Part shown: positions 36,801-44,446 of the stretch, piece by piece
Numbering within the stretch: position 1 is the first letter of the stretch
Layout of the letters: each line of letters begins with the position of its first letter
From: Stenotrophomonas lacuserhaii
GTDB taxonomy: Bacteria > Pseudomonadota > Gammaproteobacteria > Xanthomonadales > Xanthomonadaceae
Assembly: GCF_014836545.1 (NCBI RefSeq)
Contig: NZ_JACSQS010000007.1
Span: forward strand, 62,001 to 126,000
Length of the DNA stretch: 64,000 nucleotides
Direction: 5' to 3'
Notes under the pieces: generated by a model
Told to the model about the DNA's origin: nothing
Databases searched by the model: none
What the model saw: the letters and a program-made list of their open reading frames with translations, nothing else
Position numbers and translations under genes: made by a program

Positions 36801-37455
36801 GTCTGCTTTGCAGAACGACTGCTTCGACCTCATCGTGACCGACTGCCAGATGCCCGTACTTGATGGCTACACGCTAGCTCGGAGGGTTCGGGAAGGAGAG
36901 GGCGATGGAGAGCGAATGGCTATCGTTGCGATAACCGCCAGTACTTTAACGAACGAAGCGGACCGCGCCGCCAAGGCGGGTATAGATGAGCTGCTTGCCA
37001 AGCCAGTCTCGCTAGATGCGCTACGTGCGTCCATAGAGCGCTGGTTGCCGCGCAAGAAGAGGGCAGAACGAAAACTCCAGGCGACCACCGGGCAGGCACT
37101 CCGTGACCGAAATAGTGAGCAGGTCGCAGACTTCGGTCTTCTTAGTGTAGAGCAACTGCAAGAGGTCTTCGGGCCGTCGGGGCTGGCTCTCAGCATGTTG
37201 ACCTCCTTCCGCAGACTCTGCCTGGATGACATAGATGCACTGGAACGGGCCGTCGAAGGGCTCGACACTGAGTCCTGCGAGCAGCTATTACACCGCATTG
37301 GTGGTGGATTGGGATCAATCATGGCGGAATCCGGAGCCTTGGAGCTACGGATCATCCATGCCGCCATACTCAGGGATGGTGTCGCATCTCACTTGGTTTC
37401 CTTAAACGAACTGCTCCAGCGGCTCAAAGCGGCCATCGGTGCGCTACCTGCCTGA
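33841..37455 (+). CDS. BvgS-type hybrid sensor histidine kinase 2
   Basis: 1204 residues from a GTG at 33841 behind a perfect GAGGAGG. Signal peptide, two Venus-flytrap SBP_bac_3 domains (IRVGVYNNEWPPFETV; VRLGVMKSWMPIAF), one transmembrane helix (about 520-540), PAS, HisKA with SHEIRTPMAG (H702), HATPase with NLVGNAIKFT, DTGIGIS and GGTGLGLSIS, a receiver (D1001 in VTDCQMPVLDG) and Hpt with LLHRIGGGLG (H1151). The layout matches kinase 1 but the DNA composition is less GC-rich. Expected partner is the divergent regulator at 33141. Confidence 0.93.
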   Translation: MHTLQFIGRTMLLLAALACDVAGAQNAQISLTEQQQAWVRAHPKIRVGVYNNEWPPFETVRNGRPEGLAPETLQAAADSLGLTLEPKVYRNWNEVLEAACSGEIDVVMDLVLTSERTHCMVFTRAYASAPLGIASRRKDGRAEATPDLAGLRIAIERDHVTGMRVRERYPDSLYVETGSSSEALALVSSGDADFYVGNAYVIQRFASEPEFANLELLQPADLGPTSLHFGVPNAKQPLVEALDAALAVLPDASLSALRVKWLDPLEWSKAAGLRFSIQEREALARPVRLGVMKSWMPIAFIDGHGEPSGIAGEYLERFVQAGARNLKVVAFDRWQDMRQALSDGRLDAAIAVSDSAQDLRYGRHVSEPFLTVSNVVVTSIASPRVIDLRDLNGRRVALSDPDRIGPLLLAQAPQAKIVRAADTSGALRMVNDARADASIGNLAVIDRILRDTYAGRLQIAAPAGIDDRLVLSAGRDQASLVTAFDQMLTAMPAREHEAIRGDWLAIDFRPAIDWRQVLLWGAPVALVLLTAGIVHAGGHVRLRREVVQRRLAEDRLARVTRRLPAVVYQLHRSSDGTYSFPFIAGDFYSLFGVDLEDALNDERLAFERIHPDDRERINAEAGHAATTGGGLSFQFRTLSPGGWRWVYSKGEPMESQEAGVDWIGYWVDVTDAHEQSEALSAAKAEAERAGQVKADFLATMSHEIRTPMAGIVGMLEVLSHTRLNEEQTAILATMERSAAMLRQLLDDTLDFSKIEANALTLALRSVDLRELASATIEMFAGGAASKGLLLSTEIGPHLASRHLADEIRVKQILFNLVGNAIKFTAQGIVKVAITVDASEAAAQRIRICVSDTGIGISQEQMQRIFDPFTQAEPSITRQYGGTGLGLSISRRLASLMGGELTLDSEQGKGTSATFSLSLPLSDVGGEEECAVEPLHRSAVVSIDPPGDGGRWKVLVAEDHETNRELMRWRMQQLHLDFLIVEDGAQAMSALQNDCFDLIVTDCQMPVLDGYTLARRVREGEGDGERMAIVAITASTLTNEADRAAKAGIDELLAKPVSLDALRASIERWLPRKKRAERKLQATTGQALRDRNSEQVADFGLLSVEQLQEVFGPSGLALSMLTSFRRLCLDDIDALERAVEGLDTESCEQLLHRIGGGLGSIMAESGALELRIIHAAILRDGVASHLVSLNELLQRLKAAIGALPA

Positions 37456-37553
37456 CCCGGCCGTCTAATCTGCAATTTCGGACTTGTTGCATGGTTTGAG
37501 CATCCGCGCGGGATCATCCTTGTCACTGGGAACCTACTGACGAGGACACCGTT

Positions 37554-37898
37554 ATGAGTGACGTTGTGATTGAAGACCTTGCGAGCCACACGTTGTCTCC
37601 TATCGAAATTGGCCTCCGCAGCGCGCACGTACCCACGGCCACTTTGGCACTGATGATTGACCAGTTGCCACTCACTGAACGTCAGGTGCTTCGTGTACAG
37701 CTCGCGTCGCTGATGAGCTTGCATGTGCGCAGCAAGCACCATGACGCCGCTGCAAATGCGGCCGTGCGTGAAGTGCTGGACCAAGTTGAGGTGCTTCTCG
37801 CACTGGAAATCGAACGTGCTGGAATGCGTCCTCCAAGACGGGCAATTGGCTTCTCGCCGGATAGCTCTGAACAGCAACAACAGCAGCGCTCGTCATGA
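37554..37898 (+). CDS. Hypothetical 114-aa protein coupled to member C
   Basis: Begins MSDVVIEDLASHTLSPIEIG, mostly helical, ends in a Gln/Ser-rich tail. GAGGAC precedes the ATG. Its TGA overlaps the ATG of the 37895 gene (ATGA), and both follow kinase 2, so the three may be one transcription unit. No known domain; no membrane segment. Confidence 0.65.
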   Translation: MSDVVIEDLASHTLSPIEIGLRSAHVPTATLALMIDQLPLTERQVLRVQLASLMSLHVRSKHHDAAANAAVREVLDQVEVLLALEIERAGMRPPRRAIGFSPDSSEQQQQQRSS

Positions 37899-38206
37899 AT
37901 GACCACTCGGAAATGTTGCAGCAAAGAGTGGAACGCTGCGAAATTGAGACACAAGCTGCCTTGGGTTACATCAAAGCCCTCGAGTATGGCCTGCACTCGT
38001 TGATTGCTACTCTGCCCCACACTTCAGATCTTGAGCGCTTGTGGGCGGCGATCCTCGCAGAGCCGCGCGTCACCCGCAAGGATCAATCAGCAAGCGACCT
38101 TCGGTGTGCTGCAATGCGGCAGGCCATGGCAGCACTAACGGAGTTGATCCACAGCCGGAGGGGTGTACATCCGCCTATGGCGGAGGAGAGCACCCCGCAC
38201 GACTAG
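37895..38206 (+). CDS. Small protein of kinase-associated family, member C (103 aa)
   Basis: 103 residues: MNDHSEMLQQRVERCEIETQ followed by KALEYGLHSLIATLP and RLWAAIL, then a helical C-terminal half. It aligns along its first 55 residues with the protein at 16823 and more distantly with that at 20727-20975. It is coupled to the gene at 37554 and sits downstream of kinase 2. Family and function unknown. Confidence 0.7.
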   Translation: MNDHSEMLQQRVERCEIETQAALGYIKALEYGLHSLIATLPHTSDLERLWAAILAEPRVTRKDQSASDLRCAAMRQAMAALTELIHSRRGVHPPMAEESTPHD

Positions 38207-38333
38207 GACCGTCGGGCGCTTCAGCGTCGACGATACGCTACGCCCGGCCAGTGGGGGGAGTGCCCTGGCTCCAGCACGACGGAGCGCAAGAGAAGGTGCG
38301 CCCGCGTCTGAGGGTGTGATGGCACGTACAGGC
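38207..38333 (-). pseudogene. Possible decayed start of a second relaxase gene
   Basis: Read on the minus strand just after the relaxase-type leader, one frame gives CHHTLRRGR where the intact gene has FHYTIKSGK. Nothing further of the relaxase is recognisable, and no start codon is kept. The evidence is short and depends on the adjoining leader copy. Confidence 0.35.
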
Positions 38334-38406
38334 GTGTATCACCCTTTCTCTATTCGTAAAGCCAGAAAGCCGACGAGACATATCTTGTCGGCCACTCTGG
38401 GTATCG
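38334..38406 (-). repeat. Relaxase-type leader with hairpin, copy 2
   Basis: Matches 15987-16060: GTGTATCACCCTTTCTCTAT, then a conserved AGAAAGCCGAC stem whose other arm ends in TTGTCGGC, then ...TATCGA. Arm and loop changes keep pairing (including a G-U), which suggests selection on the RNA stem rather than chance similarity. Confidence 0.7.
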
Positions 38407-38550
38407 AGGGAGTTGGAGAAAGTGAACGGTGTTAGGGCGTGGCGAGATCACCCGAAAGATATCCCCTGCCCGTCAGTTTAAGCTGGGGTTATATCTGTAC
38501 TGTGCTACTTGCAGCCGAGCTGTCAACGTCTGCCAACATATGCGACTCGC

Positions 38551-39987
38551 CTAGAGCCGTGAAACGGTGGCGGGGGCAAGAGCTGATCTATTGCTGTTTA
38601 GATGTTCAATGACATGATCCTTGGCAAAGCTTAAACAGAGGAAGCCCAGTGACGTGAGTCCGGTTGTGACTCCCACGATACTGTTTAGCTTAAGGACAGA
38701 ATGGTACGCATTGAGCAGGGATCCTTGGTAGTCCATCCATGCTCGGTGACTCTCTGTCGTGCCATTGAAAACCGCCTGATACTGGTAAAATCGATTTAGG
38801 TAGATCTGTATCACTCCCTGATGCTGATGCGGGTCATCAGCATTCAAACCTTTGTCGAAGTGTCGCTGAGGGTCCTTGCCCTGGTCGGTCTGTCCTGGCC
38901 AATAAGGCTTGTAGTTGCCGCCGGTCTCCTGCTGATATCGGAAGGAGGCTATTGCCGAGACGATATCCCCGACCGACAGGACAAGCGCGCTCGGATCAGT
39001 GCAGTCATACGTGCGGTAGGCATACGAGGCAAGCAACGCCTTGGCCCTGCGCTCGTGGACTTTCAGTTGCTTCACGGACGTCGCGAATCCGGTGGCCTTT
39101 TCAACAAGCTCGGCGACCTCTTTCGGCCATCCTTGTACGAGATGATGGTAGGTGTTAACCGAGAACACTCGAGCAGTGGCCTGGTGATGCGTGTCGCTGT
39201 TTGCCGCCAGCCTGCAGAGCTGGTTTGCCTCCTGCTTGATATTCGCGAGTTCTCCTTCTACGCGGGTCATCTCAAGATGGCGGGGATGATGCAAGATGAA
39301 ATGCTGGAATGCGAGAGTCCTAAGATGGACGTAAACGGCTTCGTTTGCGTCAACCCGATGGCCTTCGATTGACGTGGCGTGGATGCGGCCAATATACGCG
39401 CCCAGGCTGCGGTACGCATTGCTCAAAGCGCAGTCGTCTCCGGGGATGTGTTCACTTAGGGTGTGAAAAACTTCATCGCCGGTCCGCTCTGCGTGCAGAA
39501 GCAAACGCTCAGCGGCTGACTGGCATTCAGTCTCGCCAAGTAGCGCGGTGAACATCTGAATTTTCTCGGGATCGATCTCTTTGGACAACGTATCCAAAAG
39601 GCATGCGATGGTCGCTGAGGAGTCCGCGTCGCGCGGAGTCGTCGTGACGGTGCTGAACTCCATGGTGCTTTCGGCACTGCGTTGAGGGCGCGCAATTAAT
39701 TTAAAGATGTTCCTGTCGCTGTCCGCATCAGTGACGAAAAGCAGTTTTATCGTCTTTATCGTAGACAGGGGGAGCGGCGAGGTTCGCCCATCTACTACGA
39801 TGCCCAAGGATTTCTCGAGGAAGTTCAGTGTGCGCTTGAGCGACCGGAGAGTAATCAACTCGCCGTTTGCACTCTTCCGCTCTGCGTTGAGCTGCGCAAG
39901 CAGGCAGTTCAGCGTTGCCGTTCCCTCTTCTCGCGTCTCAAAATCGAACAGGGCTGACGTTCGGTGAGCTAGATTTTCATTTTCCAT
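38551..39987 (-). CDS. Unrecognised 478-aa protein
   Basis: A long open frame with uniform, protein-like composition. It is helix-rich and acidic, has no signal peptide, and shows one hydrophobic segment near the C-terminus (about 440-460, LNSIVGVTTGLTSLGFLCLS). No catalytic motif or repeat is recognised. It stands alone, with about 400 bases of upstream DNA. The lower GC content compared with the core genes fits horizontal acquisition. Confidence 0.75.
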   Translation of the reverse strand: MENENLAHRTSALFDFETREEGTATLNCLLAQLNAERKSANGELITLRSLKRTLNFLEKSLGIVVDGRTSPLPLSTIKTIKLLFVTDADSDRNIFKLIARPQRSAESTMEFSTVTTTPRDADSSATIACLLDTLSKEIDPEKIQMFTALLGETECQSAAERLLLHAERTGDEVFHTLSEHIPGDDCALSNAYRSLGAYIGRIHATSIEGHRVDANEAVYVHLRTLAFQHFILHHPRHLEMTRVEGELANIKQEANQLCRLAANSDTHHQATARVFSVNTYHHLVQGWPKEVAELVEKATGFATSVKQLKVHERRAKALLASYAYRTYDCTDPSALVLSVGDIVSAIASFRYQQETGGNYKPYWPGQTDQGKDPQRHFDKGLNADDPHQHQGVIQIYLNRFYQYQAVFNGTTESHRAWMDYQGSLLNAYHSVLKLNSIVGVTTGLTSLGFLCLSFAKDHVIEHLNSNRSALAPATVSRL

Positions 39988-40382
39988 TTCCGGACTGCCT
40001 TTATGCCTGAGTGAGCCTTGGGTCTGCGGTAACTTCGCATGGTTCGAAGGCGTGCACCAGATCGCTCGTCTAGTCCGGGGCAGGATTCGCGCATGCCGCG
40101 CCGTTGGTGCCTGAAGTAAGGCGTTATCGGAACTGAAAATCTCATCCCCATTGCTGTAGAGAGGCGAGGGACCGTGCCTATCACGACATAGGTCCGGACG
40201 CTGCTTCGCCAGCCATCAACGCGTTGGCACATGATCTCGGTCACATCTCAGTCTGCAGGGAAGCATAAAAAATTGAATGACCAAGGGACACAGGTCGAAA
40301 AGGCGAATCTGAGTTACAGGAAATGGCGATGCCGCTGGAGTCGCTCCCCTAAAACTTGGCGTCGCGCTCTCTCGGAAGGATT
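39988..40382. other. Intergenic stretch, probable control region
   Basis: Nothing gene-like. It should hold the promoter for the 478-residue gene and the downstream end of the zinc-ribbon gene. Confidence 0.5.
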
Positions 40383-40670
40383 CTATCGTGGCTCCGGGCG
40401 CTCTATGGACGCTGAGGCAGCAATGCCTTGGGGATATCTTTGGATAAACTCCTCAAAGCGAAGACGGCTTATCCCTTGCCGCTGGCCGCAGTGCGGGCAT
40501 ATAAGTACTCCAGCACCTTCGATATCTATGAGTCCACGCTTGTGGGTGAGGATGGACTGCACGGCGCAACCGGCGCACTCCGCGATCACTTCACTAAGGG
40601 CGTCAATTTGGCACTTGTCTCTAATCTGTCCACTTACGAATCGCAAGACGAACCTTCCTGTGTTAGACAT
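40383..40670 (-). CDS. Small zinc-ribbon protein (95 aa)
   Basis: Start at 40670 is preferred because the upstream part of the longer frame (to 40943) is low-quality sequence. The protein reads MSNTGRFVLRFVSGQI, then a CAGC pair and, about 25 residues on, CPHCGQRQGISRLRFEEF, four Cys that can bind one zinc ion. AAGGG lies about 10 bases upstream. No family recognised; such ribbons are found in small regulators and accessory factors. Confidence 0.55.
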   Translation of the reverse strand: MSNTGRFVLRFVSGQIRDKCQIDALSEVIAECAGCAVQSILTHKRGLIDIEGAGVLICPHCGQRQGISRLRFEEFIQRYPQGIAASASIERPEPR

Positions 40671-41721
40671 CCTATCGACCCTTACGTGTGATGAACGGTG
40701 CGAGCAGGTTGGGCTTAGACAGCGAAGTCCGCCATGCAACAAGTTGCAGTAAGTCTTCCTGCGCGTACGGGGTAACGTTCCGTTCACCTTCCCATTAGGT
40801 GTGCTAGAGACAGGACGGTTGGTTCTCCCTGCGTCAGAGTGTTGTTCGCGCGGAAAATCGCTCGCAGACGAGGCTACCGGTGAAGAGTTAGCTGTGTACG
40901 TACAGCACGGCGACTTCAAGCCAGGGCTCAGCTGCTGTCTCAAGAAGCCCCAAGCTGACCAATGTATCGCTGGAGGTTGGTGTATTCGGTGGCGCGCTGG
41001 AGCGCACGCTTAGCACCACACGGGCCTCGCTGGCGCAATGGCGTTCAGACAAGGGCGCCCCCCTTGTCGCGATGATGACTGCCGCCCGCTATGGACGAAC
41101 CTGCGCAGCGCGTGCGGCAGCGACAGGTGTTGCGAGTGTATCTTTTACTGGCGCACCGGCGCCGACAGAGCTTCGCGGAGCGCGGCGTCGCTACGATTCA
41201 GTCCGAGAAACGGAGCGGCGCACTCTTCGAGTCCGTGAGCTTGCGCCTGGGCTGCAGTGCAACCAGATGGCGTTGGGTGACTCGGTGGCCTGCCGGAGAT
41301 CGGGAGAAACGCGAGACTATCTCCACCAGCGGCGAGCTGAAATGGTCGATCCCGAGCGACGTCACGGCTTGATCGGCAAGGTTGAGACAGCGAGCCAGCC
41401 AGGCCCGCGCTTTGAAGAGGGCTTTCGCACAGCTTGCGCTACCATCCGCACGCTCAATGCCGGAGCAATGCGATCGCCCAGACGACCGCCGCCCGGCGGC
41501 GGGGCCCCCTACAGCTTCTCACTCCCTAACTCCCGCCAAGATGAGCTGTCCGACATCGTCCATAGTCATCTCCGTTAGGGAGGGGTACATTTAGGGGTGC
41601 TGCAAAAATATAAAACAGGAAAGTGATAGTATATTCAACAGGTTGAGTTGGCTTTGTGGTTCGGATAAGCGCACCATCCCTTCATGCCCAGCCGCCGCCC
41701 GCAGGCGACGGCGCACCGTGA
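40671..41721. other. Gene-free stretch at the accessory/core junction
   Basis: About 1 kb in which all frames are Arg/Ser/Ala-rich, lack ribosome sites and overlap one another, as in decayed coding DNA. Near 41600-41660 an A+T-rich patch precedes the core-type sequence. Confidence 0.5.
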
Positions 41722-42258
41722 TCAGGAATCGGCGTAGCGGTGCGACAGCAGCGAGCGCACCAGGAAGGTCACCTGCGCGGCCGAGCGTGCATCAACGCGC
41801 AGGACCGGAATGCGGAAGCCGGCAGCAAACAGGGCATCGCGCACGGTGGGAATCAACAGCTGCGGATGCTCGTCGGTACGGGTGACGCCGACCGCCAGGC
41901 TGGCATCGGGCGCGATCCGGGAAAACTCCTGCAGCAGTTCCAGCGTGGTGGCGACCGGGTCGGGTGATCCGGCGCTGACCAGCACGATCACCCCGAGCGC
42001 GCCTTCGCACACCATCGGCCACATGAAATCCAGGTAGCGCTGTCCCGGCACGCCGTACAGGTGCAGCAGTTCACCGTCGTCCAGTTCGATCGAGCTGTAA
42101 TCCAGCGCCACCGTGGTTTCCACCTTGTCGGCGGTGGCGTCCTCACTCAGCGGCATTTCAGTGCTGATCGGTTCGACATCGGAAATCGCGCGTACCGCGG
42201 TGGTCTTGCCCGCGCCCATGCCGCCGACGAACACCAGTTTGTTGGCCGGACCGCTCAT
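41722..42258 (-). CDS. Small Ras-like/Srp102-type GTPase (MglA-like)
   Basis: 178 residues from the ATG at 42258, overlapping the upstream stop (TCAT at 42255-42258 on the + strand). P-loop GGMGAGKTT (about residues 12-20), ALDYSSIEL switch region, YGVPGQRYLDFM (G3 DxxG-like position as GVPGQ), and a TRTDEH motif in place of NKxD. Such GTPases work with roadblock proteins encoded alongside, and in related bacteria regulate polarity, motility or sporulation-type processes. Last gene of a four-gene leftward operon. Confidence 0.85.
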   Translation of the reverse strand: MSGPANKLVFVGGMGAGKTTAVRAISDVEPISTEMPLSEDATADKVETTVALDYSSIELDDGELLHLYGVPGQRYLDFMWPMVCEGALGVIVLVSAGSPDPVATTLELLQEFSRIAPDASLAVGVTRTDEHPQLLIPTVRDALFAAGFRIPVLRVDARSAAQVTFLVRSLLSHRYADS

Positions 42259-43220
42259 GCGCGACCCGCCTGCAGGTCCAGCCCGAATCGTCGTGCGACC
42301 CAGGTCAGGAACCGTGAGTCGCGAAGGCCCGCGGGGCGCGCTGAGGGGGGCACGGCGTTCTCCTGGTGCTTGGCAAGGCCACTGCTGGCAGCAGCCGAGA
42401 AAAGGAATTGCACGGTATCGTGCGGCAAACCGCTCGCCGCGGCCAGCGCGGTGCTGGTCCACGACGCGGCATGCAGGCGTGCGATGGGCAGCAGCCAGCT
42501 GGCGGGCACATCGCGGTGGTCCAGGTCGGGCCAATGCAGCAGCTGCAGGGAGGTGCCCGCGGCGACCGCCGGCAGCAGCTGCGGGCGATGACGCGCGATG
42601 CAGAAATACAGCGCTTCGAACGAATGACGGCGCGGCAGCAGGTACACGTACTGATGCTGGAAGGTCTCCATGTCCAGCGGCGTCGACGACCAGGTGAGGT
42701 CATCCAGCAGCGGCACGATCTCCGACAGGGACGCCCCAACCGGCAGTGCAAGGCTGCGCGTTGCGGTATCCACCACCACCCGCGTAGCGCCGCGCTGCAG
42801 CAGGTACAGGCTGGCATCATCGGCTGACTGCATCGCGCGCAGCAGCAGCGGCGTGCCCTGCGGCATCGCGCGTGCCGGCGCCTGGTCAGCCACCTCGGCC
42901 GTGCCGCCCAGCAGCGCAGCCAGTTCCTGGTTGATGTCACGCACGCTGGCGCCGTGCGGCAGCACGCCCGTCGCAGCCGTCGCGCCACGCACGATGCGCA
43001 GCGTCGCCACGCCCTGGGTGCGTGCCTGCTGCTGCAGGACGGCCATGGCCGACGGATCGCCGCCCACCACCAGCAGGTCGGCCTGCTCGCCGTTCCACGG
43101 CTGCAGATGGATATCCATGCGTTCGGCCAGCAACAGCGAGCAGGCCAGTTTCAGCCGGGTACCGTGCAGCAGGTCCAGCCCGGCGTGGGCGACCCGGAAA
43201 TGTCGTATCGGTGTGTTCAT
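42255..43220 (-). CDS. Uncharacterised protein of the roadblock/GTPase operon
   Basis: 321 residues of mixed alpha/beta character with many Leu/Ala runs; TPIRHFRVAHAGLDLLHG opens it. The stop overlaps the GTPase start by 4 bases. No catalytic motif is recognised. Its place in the operon suggests a partner or effector of the GTPase system. Confidence 0.75.
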   Translation of the reverse strand: MNTPIRHFRVAHAGLDLLHGTRLKLACSLLLAERMDIHLQPWNGEQADLLVVGGDPSAMAVLQQQARTQGVATLRIVRGATAATGVLPHGASVRDINQELAALLGGTAEVADQAPARAMPQGTPLLLRAMQSADDASLYLLQRGATRVVVDTATRSLALPVGASLSEIVPLLDDLTWSSTPLDMETFQHQYVYLLPRRHSFEALYFCIARHRPQLLPAVAAGTSLQLLHWPDLDHRDVPASWLLPIARLHAASWTSTALAAASGLPHDTVQFLFSAAASSGLAKHQENAVPPSARPAGLRDSRFLTWVARRFGLDLQAGRA

Positions 43221-43289
43221 GGGCAGTCAGTGCAGGTCGCCGGCCACGCCCGCGTCAGGCAACGACGGCGGGCGTGGGGCGAGCGCGGC

Positions 43290-43649
43290 TCAGCTGAAGT
43301 CCAGCGTCTTTTCGAAGGACTTCAGCTCGTGACGCGCCATCGCCAGGTTCGAACGGCTGCGGTCCAGCGCCACGTACAGGAACAGCATCGGGTTGCTTTC
43401 CAGCGGGCGGATCAGGTGATACTGCGAGCTCAACGTGATCAGGATGTCTTCCAGGGTGTCCGACAGCCCCAGCTGCTGGGCGACGCGACGTTTGGCACGC
43501 ACCACTTCGGTGTTGCCGGCCGCAGCCAGTTCCAGGTTGATGTCGCCGCCACCGGTCATGGCCAGCGCCATGCCGCTGTCGCTGTCGACGAGCGCGGCAC
43601 CGACGAAGCCGGCGAGCGTATTGAGGTTTTCCAGGTTGAGTTTAGACAC
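43290..43649 (-). CDS. Roadblock/LC7-domain protein 1
   Basis: 119 residues from a GTG at 43649 with AAAGGAC upstream. Roadblock/LC7 fold: GFVGAALVDSDSGMALA, a central amphipathic helix and YHLIRPLESNPMLFLYVALD. In bacteria these proteins dimerise and act on small GTPases as regulators. It is separated from the neighbouring genes by short gaps in the same direction. Confidence 0.85.
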   Translation of the reverse strand: MSKLNLENLNTLAGFVGAALVDSDSGMALAMTGGGDINLELAAAGNTEVVRAKRRVAQQLGLSDTLEDILITLSSQYHLIRPLESNPMLFLYVALDRSRSNLAMARHELKSFEKTLDFS

Positions 43650-43723
43650 AGTCGTCCTTTCTTGGTCGTGCAGAGGGAAACAGGCCAGCAAGGCCTGCAA
43701 GGTGAAAAACAAAGGCGCTACGA

Positions 43724-44212
43724 TCAGGCGGCGCGGGTGCGCAGCACGGTTTCCAGCTTGGCGGCGCATTCGCGCGCATGGAACAGCAGCACGGCCAGGT
43801 TGACCTCCACCGCCGCGACGGCGGTGAGCGTCATCGGCTTGTCGGCGTTGACCCGGATCAGCACGACGTTGCCTTGGCGGGTGCACACGGTGGCGTGTTC
43901 GGCTTCGCTGAGCGACAACTCGCGCGATACCGTTTCACCCAGCGTGAGGAAGGAGTTGGCCATCGCGGCCAGCCGACGGCCGTCCACGCCCAGCACCGAA
44001 TCCTCGGCCACCGCGCGGCCATCGGCGGTGGACAACAGGAGCAGGGTCAGACCCGACTCGCGATCGCGCGCCTGGCGGAAGATGTCTTCGATACGGGACG
44101 CATCGTAAAGATGGCGCGCGGGCAGGCTTTCGCCGGTCGCGCTGCGAACGATCTGGTTGATGGCACTGCGCTGCACTGGTTTCCCCCTGGAACCTGGATC
44201 GATCTGATCCAT
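43724..44212 (-). CDS. Roadblock/LC7-like protein 2
   Basis: 162 residues from ATG 44212. After an N-terminal extension the domain begins LTLLLLSTADGRAVAEDSV, then LSLSEAEHATVCTR and VVLIRVNADKPMTLTAVAAV, a typical roadblock pattern. It is the first gene of the leftward operon; TATACT about 45 bases upstream is a possible -10. No strong ribosome site is seen, so the exact start is uncertain. Confidence 0.8.
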   Translation of the reverse strand: MDQIDPGSRGKPVQRSAINQIVRSATGESLPARHLYDASRIEDIFRQARDRESGLTLLLLSTADGRAVAEDSVLGVDGRRLAAMANSFLTLGETVSRELSLSEAEHATVCTRQGNVVLIRVNADKPMTLTAVAAVEVNLAVLLFHARECAAKLETVLRTRAA

Positions 44213-44446
44213 GGCGATGCTTTTATCAACCGCGGAGGGTTGAAAGTGTGAACCGTAGCACAGTATATCTGACCGTTTTCGTAACGGATCTTCACTTCGC
44301 AGGCGTGTCAAGTGTTTGACGGCCATGGAATTCCATCGGACCAGACCGGTTACGTGAGTGCGCCGGGCAGGGCGCCTGCTGCACCGCCGCGAGTACACGC
44401 CGGGTGCGCTGGCTAGACTGTTTCTTTTGTCCAGAACGAGGTCTCC

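Noticed and set aside
41072..41578. 168-codon + strand frame in the gene-free stretch
   Set aside because: Arg/Ala-rich, no ribosome site, with competing frames of equal quality; reads as decayed DNA.
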